The notes under the pieces were generated by a model. That model was not told the DNA's origin and did no database searches. It worked only from the letters and a program-made list of their open reading frames with translations. Both the position numbers and the translations under genes were made by a program. 64,000 bases of DNA from Actinoplanes sandaracinus (GTDB lineage: Bacteria > Actinomycetota > Actinomycetes > Mycobacteriales > Micromonosporaceae), in the NCBI RefSeq assembly GCF_030009775.1, contig NZ_JASCTH010000017.1, positions 124,001-188,000 of the forward strand. The letters are read 5' to 3'. Shown one piece after another: positions 8,994-18,337 of this stretch (positions within the stretch are counted from its first letter, which is position 1; the number at the start of each line of letters is the position of its first letter).

Positions 8994-10394
8994 ATGGCTC
9001 TGGTGGCCGGGATCGACAGCTCCACCCAGTCCTGCAAGGTCGTGATCCGTGACGCCGAGACCGGCAAGCTGGTCCGGCAAGGCCGGGCGGCGCATCCGGA
9101 CGGCACCGAGGTGCACCCGGACGCCTGGTGGTCCGCGCTCCAGCAGGCGATCGTCCAGGCCGGCGGTCTGGACGACGTGGCCGCCGCCTCGGTCGCCGGG
9201 CAGCAGCACGGCATGGTCGCGCTCGACGAGTTCGGTGAGGTGGTCCGCCCGGCTCTGCTGTGGAACGACACCCGCAGCGCCGGTGCGGCCGCCGACCTGA
9301 TCGCCGAGCTGGGTGGCGGCGACAAGTGGGCGGACGCGGTCGGCATCGTGCCGGTCGCCAGCTTCACTCTGACGAAGCTGCGCTGGCTGGCCCGCAACGA
9401 GCCGTCGAACGCGGCCCGGGTGGCCGCGGTCTGCCTGCCGCACGACTGGCTGACCTGGAAGCTGTCCGGTTCGACGTCCTTGAGCGACTTGCGCACCGAC
9501 CGCAGTGACGCCAGCGGCACGCTCTACTGGTCGGCGAAGACCAACGAGTACCGGCACGACCTGCTGGAACTCGGCTTCGGGCGTTCGCTGATCGTGCCGG
9601 AGGTGCTCGGCCCGACCGGGATCGCCGGTCGCCTGCCCAACGGCGCGCCGCTGGGGCCGGGCGCCGGTGACAACGCGGCGGCGGCTCTGGGCACCGGTGC
9701 GCTGCCCGGCGACGTGATCGTCTCGATCGGCACGTCCGGCACCGTCTTCGCCTCGTCGGAGGTCGCGCCGAACGACCCGACCGGCACGGTCGCCGGCTTC
9801 GCCGACACCACCGGCCGGTTCCTGCCGATCGTGGTCACGCTCAACGCGGCCCGGGTCCTCGACGCGGCCGCCAGACTGCTGAAGGTCGACCACGACGAGC
9901 TGTCCCGGCTGGCGCTCACCGCGGAAGCGGGCGCGGACGGCCTGGTTCTCGTGCCCTACCTGGAGGGCGAACGCACCCCGAACCGGCCGGACGCGACCGG
10001 TGCGATCCACGGGCTCACCCTGCGGACGTCGACGCCGGCGCACCTGGCCCGGGCCGCTGTCGAGGGCATGCTCTGCGCCCTCGCCGACGGGCTGGACGCC
10101 CTGATCGCTACCGGCGCCCAGGCGAGGCGGATCGTGCTGGTCGGCGGCGGGGCGCGCAGCGAGGCGGTCCGCCGCATCGCGCCCGCGCTCTTCGGCAGGC
10201 CGGTCGTGGTACCGCCGCCCGGCGAGTACGTCGCCGACGGCGCGGCCCGCCAGGCAGCGTGGATCACCGTGGGCGGGGACGTTCCGCCCGCCTGGTCGGC
10301 GGAGACCCCCGCGGTGTACGAGGACACGAGCGTCCCGTTGATCCGCGCCCAGTACGCGTCCGCCCAGCACGCGGTCCTGGACCGTCCCCGGTAA
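8994..10394 (+). CDS. xylB: Xylulokinase
   Basis: 466 aa, FGGY carbohydrate kinase family. It phosphorylates D-xylulose, the product of xylA, to xylulose 5-phosphate for the pentose phosphate pathway. Visible motifs are GIDSSTQSCKVVI (phosphate loop), GQQHGMV, LLWNDTRS, GAGDNAAAALG, IGTSGTVF and VLVGGGARSEAVRRI. ATG 8994 lies two bases after the xylA stop, so the genes are cotranscribed. A long hairpin follows. No xylose transporter is adjacent. Confidence 0.96.
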   Translation: MALVAGIDSSTQSCKVVIRDAETGKLVRQGRAAHPDGTEVHPDAWWSALQQAIVQAGGLDDVAAASVAGQQHGMVALDEFGEVVRPALLWNDTRSAGAAADLIAELGGGDKWADAVGIVPVASFTLTKLRWLARNEPSNAARVAAVCLPHDWLTWKLSGSTSLSDLRTDRSDASGTLYWSAKTNEYRHDLLELGFGRSLIVPEVLGPTGIAGRLPNGAPLGPGAGDNAAAALGTGALPGDVIVSIGTSGTVFASSEVAPNDPTGTVAGFADTTGRFLPIVVTLNAARVLDAAARLLKVDHDELSRLALTAEAGADGLVLVPYLEGERTPNRPDATGAIHGLTLRTSTPAHLARAAVEGMLCALADGLDALIATGAQARRIVLVGGGARSEAVRRIAPALFGRPVVVPPPGEYVADGAARQAAWITVGGDVPPAWSAETPAVYEDTSVPLIRAQYASAQHAVLDRPR

Positions 10395-10402
10395 CCCACC
10401 GC

Positions 10403-10455
10403 GGCCGGCTGCCGGCGCTGTCTCCCGCGAGCTGAGACAGCACCGACAGCCGGCC
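10403..10455 (+). terminator. Two-tier hairpin ending the xyl operon
   Basis: An inner stem of eight perfect pairs (10417-10424 with 10434-10441) sits inside an outer nine-pair stem (10403-10411 with 10447-10455). It starts nine bases after the xylB stop. No long T run follows, as is common for terminators in very GC-rich genomes. Confidence 0.6.
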
Positions 10456-10576
10456 ACCGCCTCGGATTCTGTTCGAGGATTTTCGTTGTCGCGTGGCCGT
10501 CGCGGCATCTACGTGCACAGGAACACCGGTCGACGTCCCCCTCGGCCGTCATCCCCTGTACGTAGGAAGGACCGCA

Positions 10577-13033
10577 ATGGCAGAGAGAAAGTCCCGCAAT
10601 CGGGCACTGCTCGGTGTCGCGGCCGCACTGGTCGTACCGGCCGGGCTCGTCGGCGTTTCGATGTTGCCGTCGAACGCGGCGGCCGCCCCGACCGCGGGCA
10701 GCACCTATCAACTGGTCGTGAAGAAGAGTGGCAAGTGCCTCGATGTGCCGGCCGCGTCGACGGCGAGCGGCGCGTTGCTGCAGCAGTGGGGTTGTTCGCC
10801 GGGTGCGGCCTGGCAGCAGTTCAAGCTGGTCGCGGCGGGCGGCAATGTTCTGCTCCAGAACGTGAACAGCGGTATGTGCCTCGACGTGCCGGCCGGCTCG
10901 AAGTCGTCGGGTCAGCGGTTGCAGCAGTGGGGTTGTGCCGGCTCGCAGACCAACCAGCAGTGGAGGGTCGCGGCGTCGGGCGCCGACACGTTCCAGATCA
11001 TCAACGTGAACAGCGGCCTGTGCGTCTCCGACCAGGGTGCCTCGACCGCGAGCGGCGCGTCGATCATCCAGGAGACCTGCACCGCGAACAGCAACAAGCA
11101 GTGGGCGTTCACGCCGGTCACCGGCAGCGGCGCCACGCCCGCCCCGACCGCGACGGCCACCACCGGCGCCTTCACGGTGGCGTCGGACGGTTCCGGGACG
11201 TACAGGACGGTGCAGGCGGCGATCGACGCGGTCGGCGCCGGCAACGCCGCCCGTAAGACGATCACCATCAAGCCCGGCACCTACCGGGAGATCGTGACCA
11301 TCCCGGCGAACAAGCCGTTCATCACGCTCCAGGGCGGCGGTGACTCCTCCGACGACGTGGTGATCGTCAACAACCGCAGCAACGCGGGCGGTTACGGCAC
11401 CTCGGGCAGCGCCACGCTCTTCGCCAACGGCAAGGAGTTCAACGCCACCAACCTGACGATCTCGAACGACTACGGCGAAGGTTCCCAGGCGGTCGCCGCG
11501 AACCTCAACGCCGACCGGCTCGTCTTCGACAACGTCCGGTTCCTCGGCGCCCAGGACACCCTGCTGGTCAACAGTGGTCGCGCCTACGTCAAGGGCGGTT
11601 ATGTCGAGGGCACCGTCGACTTCATCTTCGGCGGCGGCACCGCGGTCTTCGAGGGCACGAAGATCTACCAGAAGCGGATCAGCGGCGGCCCGATCACCGC
11701 GGCCAAGACCGATGCGGGCAACGCCTACGGCTTCCTGTTCTACAAGAGCACCGTGACGGGCGTCGCGAACAACGTCACCCAGCTGGGCCGCCCGTGGGGC
11801 CCGAACGCGCAGGTCGTGTTCCGCGAGTGCGACCTGAGCGCCACGATCAGGACCGCCCAGCCGTGGACCGACATGTCGTCCAACTCCTGGAAGAACGCCC
11901 GGTTCTTCGAGTACGCGAACAGGGGCCCCGGCGCCACCACCAACAGCAACCGTCCGCAGATGAGCGCGACCACGACCGCCGGCGTCACCTCGCGGAAGAG
12001 CGCGGTCACGGCCGCCGCCTTCACCCCGCAGAAGTTCCTCGCGGGTTCGGACGGCTGGAACCCGGCCACGCCGGCTCCGGCGGCAGCCCCCACGGCGACG
12101 TCGACCACCGCCCCGGCAGCGTCGGCCGGCCGTGCCTGGGCCTCGGCCCCGGACGGCTTCGCCTCCACCGGCGGCGGCACCACCGGCGGCGCGGCCGGCG
12201 CCACGGTCACCGTCTCGTCGCTGGCGGATCTGACGAAGTACGTCACCGCGACCGAGCCTTACGTGATCAAGGTGGCCGGCGCCATCACGATCACCCCGAA
12301 GGGCACCGAACTCAAGGTCACGTCGAACAAGACCATCGTCGGCGCCGGCACCAGCGGCGAGATCGTCGGCGGCGGCTTCTTCCTCGGCGCCGGCGTCAGG
12401 AACGTCATCATCCGGAACCTGACCATCCGGGACACCGAGATGACCGAGGACGACCCGGGCGACAAGACCTACGACTACGACGCCATCCAGATGGACACCG
12501 CGGATCACATCTGGATCGACCACAACAAGATCACCCGGATGAACGACGGCATGATCGACAGCCGTAAGGACACCACGTACCTGACGGTGTCCTGGAACAT
12601 CCTGGACGACGGCAACAAGGCGTTCGGCATCGGCTGGACCGACAACGTGACCGCGCGGATGACGATCCACCACAACTGGATCAAGAACACCAGCCAGCGC
12701 AACCCCAGCACCGACAACGTCGCCTACGCGCACCTCTACAACAACTACCTGCAGAACATCACGTCGTACGGCAACCTGTCGCGCGGCGGCACGAAGATGG
12801 TTCTGGAGAACAGCTACTTCGACAAGGTCGCCAACCCGTACAACGTGGACGACCTGACGAAGGGCCAGCTCAAGCAGAGCGGCAGCATCGTCATGAACTC
12901 CACCGGCAAGCAGGTGACGAACGGCCCGGCGTTCACCCCGAGCAGCTTCTACCCGTACACCCTGGACGCCGCCGCCGACGTCCCCGCGCTGCTCGGCAAG
13001 TACGCCGGCCCGCAGGCGAACATCGGCAACTGA
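10577..13033 (+). CDS. Secreted multidomain pectinase: ricin-type lectin, pectin methylesterase, pectate lyase
   Basis: 818 aa from ATG 10577, with AGGAAGG six bases upstream. A Sec signal ends near AAAA (about residue 38). Residues about 40-175 form a ricin B/CBM13 beta-trefoil with three QQW-type repeats. Residues about 190-480 are a CE8 pectin methylesterase with the catalytic motifs GAQDTL (near 323), GTVDFIFG (near 345) and LGRPW (near 403). After a Thr/Ala/Pro linker, residues about 540-818 are a PL1 pectate lyase (DYDAIQMD, WIDHNKI, LTVSWN). The PL1 motif RxPxxR reads RNPSTD, so the first Arg is kept and the second is lost. One polypeptide could demethylate pectin and then cleave it. 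It stands alone with its own terminator. Confidence 0.92.
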   Translation: MAERKSRNRALLGVAAALVVPAGLVGVSMLPSNAAAAPTAGSTYQLVVKKSGKCLDVPAASTASGALLQQWGCSPGAAWQQFKLVAAGGNVLLQNVNSGMCLDVPAGSKSSGQRLQQWGCAGSQTNQQWRVAASGADTFQIINVNSGLCVSDQGASTASGASIIQETCTANSNKQWAFTPVTGSGATPAPTATATTGAFTVASDGSGTYRTVQAAIDAVGAGNAARKTITIKPGTYREIVTIPANKPFITLQGGGDSSDDVVIVNNRSNAGGYGTSGSATLFANGKEFNATNLTISNDYGEGSQAVAANLNADRLVFDNVRFLGAQDTLLVNSGRAYVKGGYVEGTVDFIFGGGTAVFEGTKIYQKRISGGPITAAKTDAGNAYGFLFYKSTVTGVANNVTQLGRPWGPNAQVVFRECDLSATIRTAQPWTDMSSNSWKNARFFEYANRGPGATTNSNRPQMSATTTAGVTSRKSAVTAAAFTPQKFLAGSDGWNPATPAPAAAPTATSTTAPAASAGRAWASAPDGFASTGGGTTGGAAGATVTVSSLADLTKYVTATEPYVIKVAGAITITPKGTELKVTSNKTIVGAGTSGEIVGGGFFLGAGVRNVIIRNLTIRDTEMTEDDPGDKTYDYDAIQMDTADHIWIDHNKITRMNDGMIDSRKDTTYLTVSWNILDDGNKAFGIGWTDNVTARMTIHHNWIKNTSQRNPSTDNVAYAHLYNNYLQNITSYGNLSRGGTKMVLENSYFDKVANPYNVDDLTKGQLKQSGSIVMNSTGKQVTNGPAFTPSSFYPYTLDAAADVPALLGKYAGPQANIGN

Positions 13034-13054
13034 TCATCCCCCGAGCGATGGGGG

Positions 13055-13085
13055 AGAGCGGCGCCGCGTGGGGTGGCGCCGCTCT
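13055..13085 (+). terminator. Terminator after the pectinase gene
   Basis: A perfect 11-bp stem (13055-13065 with 13075-13085) with a nine-base loop, followed by T and a C-rich tail. A smaller C5/G5 hairpin (13038-13054) directly precedes it. Confidence 0.7.
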
Positions 13086-13199
13086 TCCGCATCCGCTCCG
13101 CGTGCGCGGCGTCAAGCCCCAGCCGGCCGCCGGCGCTGTATCGGGTGAGGGTCGGGGTGTGGCGCTCGGCAGGAGGATGTCAGGGCTAACGTTCACCGG

Positions 13200-14705
13200 A
13201 TGACGGGCAAAGGCGGCACGGCACACCGCGTCTACAGCGTGGTGGTCTTCGTCGTCCTGGCCGCCCTCGACAACATCGCGATCGGCATCGTCCCGCCGCT
13301 GTACGACAGCATCGGCACCGAACTCGGGGTCAGCGAGGCGCACATCGCGCTGGCCACCACGATCATGTTCCTGATCAGCGCGGTCGCCGCCATCGGATTC
13401 GCCTATCTGGGCGACCGCACCGATCGCAAGCCGGTCCTGGTCGGCGGCACGGTGATCTGGGTGATCGGCACCGCCTGGTCCGGGCTGGCCGGCGACTACG
13501 TGCAGTTCCTCCTCGCGCAGATGCTGGCGGCGTTCGGGCTCGGCGGGGTCGCCTCGGTCAGCTTCGCGGTGGTCAGCGACCTGATCTCGCCGAAGCGGCG
13601 CGGCCTGGTGATGAGCTTCTGGGGGCTGTCGCAGGGCGTCGGCACGCTCTCCGGCACGCTGGCCGGCGGCATCCTGGGCCACGACGACTGGCGGCGGCCG
13701 TTCCTGGTGACCGCGGCGGCCGGGCTGGTCGCCACCGCGGCATACCTGTTCACCTTCAACGTGCCGCGCGGCGACAGCCAGCCGGAACTCGCCGGGATCG
13801 AGTACGACGAGCGGATCCGGCACGAGGATCTGCCGGTCATCCTGAAACGGCGCACCAACATCTGGCTCATCCTGCAGGGCGGCACCGCGCAGATCGCCTT
13901 CGGTTCCCTGGTGTGGCTGCCGGCGCTGTTCCGGGCCCGGGCCGTGGACCAAGGCTACACCGCCGACACGGCGGTGCTGATCGGCAGCGTCTTCGCCACG
14001 GTCTTCCAGCTCGGCGCGGCCCTGTCGATCCTCGGCGGCCTGGCCGGGGATCGGCTGCAACGGCGTACGCCCCGCGGCCGGGCACTGGTCGCCTCGATCG
14101 GCGTGCTCTCGGCCGTACCCTTCTATGTGGTGTTGTTCTTCATCCCGATGAAGATCACGGTGCCGGACGGCGCCGGGACCGGAGCGGTGATCCGCGGTGT
14201 CCTCACCAACGTGGTGACCGAGCCGACCGTCGCGATCTGCCTCGGCGTCGCGGTGTTCGCCCTGATGCTGACCTCGGCGAACTCGCCGAACTGGTTCGCC
14301 ATGATCGCCGATGTGAACCCGCCGCAGCATCGCGGCACGGTCTACAGCCTCGGCAACCTGGTCAACGGCGTGGGCCGGGCCGGCGGCAACGTGCTGGTGG
14401 CGGTCGCGTTCCGCGGGCTCGCCGGGGCGTTCCCGCCGCCGCTGAACTACGCGGTCGGGCTGGCCGCGTTCCAGGTGTTCTTCATCCCGACCGGGATCAT
14501 GTACTGGCTGGCCAGCAGAACGGTGGCGGCGGACATGGCCGGAACGCACGCCGCCCTGCTGGCTGTCGCCTCAGAACATCACCCGGACGCCTCAGAACGC
14601 GGCCGGGACGCCTCAGACGGTGGCCCAGACGGTGACGTCGGTGGGGACGCGGCCGTCGGCGTCCAGGGGCTCGCTGCTCAACAGGATCCGGGCCCCGTGC
14701 GGTAG
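13200..14705 (+). CDS. Major facilitator superfamily transporter
   Basis: 501 aa with about 12 hydrophobic helices. The first half has the MFS loop GYLGDRTDRKPV-like segment (AYLGDRTDRKPVLVGG) and FSFAVVSDLISPKRRG-type cytoplasmic motifs, as in spinster-like or sugar-phosphate antiporters. The substrate is unknown. No ribosome site is placed correctly for ATG 13200, but TAACGT lies seven bases before it, so a leaderless mRNA is possible. The last 31 codons are hydrophilic (ASERGRDASDGG) and run antisense into the end of the GH13 gene. Confidence 0.85.
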   Translation: MTGKGGTAHRVYSVVVFVVLAALDNIAIGIVPPLYDSIGTELGVSEAHIALATTIMFLISAVAAIGFAYLGDRTDRKPVLVGGTVIWVIGTAWSGLAGDYVQFLLAQMLAAFGLGGVASVSFAVVSDLISPKRRGLVMSFWGLSQGVGTLSGTLAGGILGHDDWRRPFLVTAAAGLVATAAYLFTFNVPRGDSQPELAGIEYDERIRHEDLPVILKRRTNIWLILQGGTAQIAFGSLVWLPALFRARAVDQGYTADTAVLIGSVFATVFQLGAALSILGGLAGDRLQRRTPRGRALVASIGVLSAVPFYVVLFFIPMKITVPDGAGTGAVIRGVLTNVVTEPTVAICLGVAVFALMLTSANSPNWFAMIADVNPPQHRGTVYSLGNLVNGVGRAGGNVLVAVAFRGLAGAFPPPLNYAVGLAAFQVFFIPTGIMYWLASRTVAADMAGTHAALLAVASEHHPDASERGRDASDGGPDGDVGGDAAVGVQGLAAQQDPGPVR

Positions 14706-16220
14706 GGACACCGGCTCGGCGCCGAAGTTCGTCACCACGGTCACGTCGCCGTTGCGGAAGGCGAGCGCCTCCACGTCGCCGGCCAGCCAGGCCAGCTCAC
14801 CCGAACCCAGTTCGTGCTCGCGCCGGGTGGCCAGCGCCGACCGGTACAGCTCGTAGGTCGAGCCCGGCACGTCCACCTGGCGGTCCAGCGCGTACTCGGC
14901 CCAGACCGCCGGCTGCGGCAGCCAGCTGGCGTCGGTCGGCCCGAAACCGTAGGACGGGGCGTCCGCCTCCCACGGGATCGGCACCCGGCAGCCGTCCCGG
15001 CCCCGTTCGGCGTGCCCGGACCGCTCCCAGGCCGGGTCCTGCCGGGCCTCGTCCGGCAGCGTGGTGTGTTCCGGCAGGCCCAATTCCTCGCCCTGGTAGA
15101 GGTATGCCGAACCGGGCAGTGCCAGCATCAGCAGGGTGGCCGCCCGGGCCCGTCGCAGGCCGAGGCCGGTGTCCGGCTGCGGGTCGCCGATCCCGATGCC
15201 GGGACGTCGCCCGGTGCCGGCCGGGAAGCCGAGCCGGGACGCGTGCCGCACGACATCGTGGTTGGAAAGCACCCAGGTGGTGGTCGCCCCGACCGCGCCG
15301 GTGGCGGCCAGCGAGGTGTCGATCACCTCACGCAGGTCGGCCGGCGTCCAGGGCGCCTCCAGGTAGGGGAAGTTGAACGCCTGGTGCATCTCGTCCGGGC
15401 GGACGTACCGGGCGAGCCGCTCCTCGGGCTGTACCCAGGCCTCGGCGACGAGGATCCGGCCGCCGGGGTAGCCGTCGAGGACGGTCCGCCACTGCCGGTA
15501 GATGTCGTGCACGCCCTCCTGGTCCCACATCGGCGGCGGCGGGCCGACCGAGTCCAGGCCGCCCAGGATCACCGACGGCGCGGTCCAGTCGGTCAGGGCG
15601 GCGTCCTTGATCAGGCCGTGCGCCACGTCCACCCGGAATCCGTCCACTCCCCGGTCCAGCCAGAACCGCAGCACGTCGAGGAACTCGGCCCGGACCTCCG
15701 GGTGATCCCAGTTCAGGTCGGGCTGGGAGACGTCGAACAGGTGCAGGTACCACTGGCCGTCCGGCAGCCGTTCCCAGGCGGACCCGCCGAAGACGCTCTG
15801 CCACGAGTTGGGCGGTTCCTCGCCGTCGCGGAAGATGTAGCGCTCCCGCTCCGGGCTGCCCGGCCCGGCCGCCAGCGCGGCCCGGAACCACTCGTGTTCG
15901 CTGGACGTGTGGTTCGGCACCAGATCCACGATGACCTTGAGGCCCAGGTCGTGTGCCGTGGTGATCAGCTTGTCGGCGTCGCCGAGGGAGCCGAACCGCT
16001 GGTCGACGCCGCGGTAGTCGGCCACGTCGTAACCGGCGTCGTGTTGCGGGCTGGGATAGAACGGGGACAGCCAGACGGCGTCGACACCGAGCCGCCGCAG
16101 CTGGGGCAGGCGCGCGGTGATGCCGGGCAGGTCGCCCATGCCGTCGCCGTCGGAGTCGGCGAAGGACCGTGGATAGATCTGGTAGATGACCGCGTCGCGC
16201 CACCAGGTGTCAGTAGGCAT
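14613..16220 (-). CDS. GH13 alpha-glucosidase / oligo-1,6-glucosidase
   Basis: 535 aa from ATG 16220; a GTG at 16229 is possible. All four GH13 signature regions are present: DLVPNHTS (I), GFRVDVAHG with the nucleophile Asp (II), VAEAW with the acid/base Glu (III) and LSNHDVVRH (IV). The start WWRDAVIYQIYPRSFADSDGDGMGDL is typical of the exo-acting alpha-glucosidase subfamily, cytoplasmic enzymes that release glucose from malto- or isomalto-oligosaccharides, trehalose or sucrose. No signal peptide is seen. It ends in a 93-bp convergent overlap with the MFS gene. Confidence 0.93.
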   Translation of the reverse strand: MPTDTWWRDAVIYQIYPRSFADSDGDGMGDLPGITARLPQLRRLGVDAVWLSPFYPSPQHDAGYDVADYRGVDQRFGSLGDADKLITTAHDLGLKVIVDLVPNHTSSEHEWFRAALAAGPGSPERERYIFRDGEEPPNSWQSVFGGSAWERLPDGQWYLHLFDVSQPDLNWDHPEVRAEFLDVLRFWLDRGVDGFRVDVAHGLIKDAALTDWTAPSVILGGLDSVGPPPPMWDQEGVHDIYRQWRTVLDGYPGGRILVAEAWVQPEERLARYVRPDEMHQAFNFPYLEAPWTPADLREVIDTSLAATGAVGATTTWVLSNHDVVRHASRLGFPAGTGRRPGIGIGDPQPDTGLGLRRARAATLLMLALPGSAYLYQGEELGLPEHTTLPDEARQDPAWERSGHAERGRDGCRVPIPWEADAPSYGFGPTDASWLPQPAVWAEYALDRQVDVPGSTYELYRSALATRREHELGSGELAWLAGDVEALAFRNGDVTVVTNFGAEPVSLPHGARILLSSEPLDADGRVPTDVTVWATV

Positions 16221-16248
16221 GGCCCCCACGATAGGTCGGGGCTCGTGC

Positions 16249-16968
16249 TCAGTCGTCGAGGATGGCCGCGAATCGTTCCTCGGCCAGGTCGAGCTGGTCC
16301 AGGATGTGCTCCTTCGCCTGGGTGGAGAGCGGGGTGTCCGGGCGCCCGACCAGCTCCCGCAGCTTGGGAACGAGCGGACGGTACTTCTGCGCCGATCGGT
16401 ACGCCTTGTCCGGCGTGGTGTGGATGACCCCCACCCCGTTGTCGGTGAAGTCGGAGATCTTGATGACCCGGGCCCACGGGTCGTGCTCCAGCTTCTCCGC
16501 GACGTGGATGCGGTACTGCTCGTGCTTGTCGCGGTCCGGGTCGTACTCCGGGTTGGTGACCGAGCGGACCAGTTCGGCGACCCGCGGGTTGAACCGGCGG
16601 GCCAGCTCGGCGAGCGCCGCCTCGGTCAGCTCGGTGTGCGAGGCGTCCGGCTCCATCCCGCCCAGTTCGGCCGGGTGGTCCTCGACGGCGTCGTGCAGCA
16701 GCGCCGCCACCAGCACGTCGATGTCGCGCACCCCGTAGTAGCGGATGATCCGCAAGGTGACCCGGAGCAGGTGGTTCAGGTAGGGCTCACGGACCCGGCG
16801 GTCCGCGGCGTGCAGATCGGAGGCGAGAGTGAGGGCCTCGGTCAGCTGCTTGCGCTCGCCGGCGGGGAACGACTCCAGTTCGAGGGCGAACCGGTCACGC
16901 AGGCCGGCCTCCCCGTACACCTCGGTGATGGCGTGCAGTGGCATCGAGAGCAGCATCCTTGGCGCCAT
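16249..16968 (-). CDS. HD-domain phosphohydrolase, SpoT/MESH1-like
   Basis: About 239 aa; the start is uncertain between ATG 16968, 16956 and 16944, the last having AAGG about 11 bases upstream. The HD metal site is visible as HLLRVTLRIIRYYGV and LLHDAVEDH, followed by later helices (KISDFTDNGVG). This layout is nearest the (p)ppGpp-hydrolase HD domain, without synthetase or TGS parts, so nucleotide hydrolysis is likely but the substrate is open. It ends 28 bp before the GH13 start on the same strand, so the two may share a transcript. Confidence 0.78.
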   Translation of the reverse strand: MAPRMLLSMPLHAITEVYGEAGLRDRFALELESFPAGERKQLTEALTLASDLHAADRRVREPYLNHLLRVTLRIIRYYGVRDIDVLVAALLHDAVEDHPAELGGMEPDASHTELTEAALAELARRFNPRVAELVRSVTNPEYDPDRDKHEQYRIHVAEKLEHDPWARVIKISDFTDNGVGVIHTTPDKAYRSAQKYRPLVPKLRELVGRPDTPLSTQAKEHILDQLDLAEERFAAILDD

Positions 16969-17009
16969 GTCGAGAAGGTATACCGGATCACGGCTCTGAT
17001 GGGTTCCGG

Positions 17010-17966
17010 TCAGCTCCCCGACGTGGCGGGTGGCACGACCGGCGCGGGCGAGGGGGACGGCCGGGGCGACGACCGTGGCCCGGGAGAGGGACGGCTGCCG
17101 GCGGCGGCACGACTGCTGGCGACCGCGCGGGCGGCCGGGGTGAGCCGGATGGCGCCCATCGACGCCTGCTTCAGCGACCAGGGCGGCGGAGTCTCGGCGT
17201 GCACGCCGCGTTTGGGGGTGCCGGCCCCGTCGGTGAACTCCTCCTCGGTCATCGCCTGCAGGGCGCTCAGCGCCACGCCGACGATGGTGGCCGTGGTGAT
17301 CAGGATGATCGGGACCAGCATGGTGAGCGGCCGGATGCCGCCCCTGCTGGTGGCCTCCGGATGCAGCTCGATCGACATGGCGGCCATCCCGGTGTAGTGC
17401 ATGCCGCAGACCGCGAAGGCCATCACCGCGGCGGCGCCGGTGACCTTGGCCCAGCCGCGGACCGAGATGGCGAACCAGAGCGCCACCGTGCATGCCGCGA
17501 TGGCGATCAGGGCCGAGGCGACCACCAGGACGGGGGAGTAGTGGATGGTGGCGGAGAGGCGGATGCCCTCCATGCCGGTGTAGTGCATCGCGATCACGCC
17601 GGTGCCGGTGAGCAGGCCGGCCCCCATGGTCCTGCCGACACTGCGGTTGCCGTGCCCGACCAGCATCAGGCCGATTCCCACGGTCATCACCGCGAATACC
17701 AGGCTCAGCAGGGTGTGGATGATGTCGTACCGGACCGGGCTGGCCGGCACGTCGAAGCCCAGCATCGCGGAGAAGTGCATCAGCCAGATGCCGCCGCCCC
17801 CGATGGCGAACGCGGCGATCGCCAGCCACCGGTTGCGCCGGCTGCGGTTGTGCGCGTCGCGGGCCCGGGCGGTGCAGAGCAGACCGAGGAACGAACCGAG
17901 GAAGGCGAGCAGGTAGGCGGCGATCGGGTTGTAGGCGCCGTAGGTGAAGTGATGGACGTCAGCCAC
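17010..17966 (-). CDS. MHYT-domain integral membrane sensor protein
   Basis: 318 aa, GTG start with GGAG nine bases upstream. Seven hydrophobic helices carry three MHYT-type motifs (LMHFSAM, AMHYTGM, GMHYTGM), proposed in this family to bind copper and sense a diatomic gas or redox state. Unlike many family members, no GGDEF, EAL or kinase domain follows: the C-terminal tail of about 80 residues is Pro/Ser/Arg-rich and disordered. Its output partner is therefore unknown. The downstream HD gene lies 41 bp away on the same strand. Confidence 0.88.
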   Translation of the reverse strand: MADVHHFTYGAYNPIAAYLLAFLGSFLGLLCTARARDAHNRSRRNRWLAIAAFAIGGGGIWLMHFSAMLGFDVPASPVRYDIIHTLLSLVFAVMTVGIGLMLVGHGNRSVGRTMGAGLLTGTGVIAMHYTGMEGIRLSATIHYSPVLVVASALIAIAACTVALWFAISVRGWAKVTGAAAVMAFAVCGMHYTGMAAMSIELHPEATSRGGIRPLTMLVPIILITTATIVGVALSALQAMTEEEFTDGAGTPKRGVHAETPPPWSLKQASMGAIRLTPAARAVASSRAAAGSRPSPGPRSSPRPSPSPAPVVPPATSGS

Positions 17967-18152
17967 TGGGCTCGCTCCGCGAAAGAATCGGCGATCGTTC
18001 GCGGGGATTGAGTCAGATATCAGCGCCTGTCCAACGCACCTTGTGTGCGTCAGTGCCCCGAAAGAGGACCGGGGTCACCGCGGCTATGTCCGGAACGGAC
18101 CAGGCCGCGGCAACCCCGGTTCAGGCTCGGCTGAATGGGCTGACTAGGGGGA

Positions 18153-18296
18153 TCAGGTGAAGATGCTGACGCCGCCGGGACCGACCAGCAGGCCGACGAT
18201 GATCAGCACAACACCCCAGAGGATCTGCCGCCGGAACAGGGCGAGTACACCGGCGACCACGAGGATTACGGCGAGAATCCAAAGCAGTAGGTCCAT
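18153..18296 (-). CDS. GPGG-motif small membrane protein
   Basis: 47 aa: MDLLLWILAVIL at the start, two hydrophobic helices separated by FRRQ, and the C-terminal motif LVGPGGVSIFT. The GPGG motif near the C-terminus marks a widespread actinobacterial micro-membrane protein of unknown role. AGGA lies just before the ATG, a little close. It follows the phosphoesterase gene on the same strand with a 41-bp gap, so it may be the last member of that operon. Confidence 0.8.
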   Translation of the reverse strand: MDLLLWILAVILVVAGVLALFRRQILWGVVLIIVGLLVGPGGVSIFT

Positions 18297-18337
18297 GTCC
18301 TGTAAATACCCGGACCCTCGAATTCGGAAACCTCGCC

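Noticed and set aside
13177..13203. Eight-codon leader peptide (MSGLTFTG) ending in ATGA overlap with the MFS start
   Set aside because: AGGAGG touches its ATG with no spacing, so it cannot serve as its ribosome site; probably chance.
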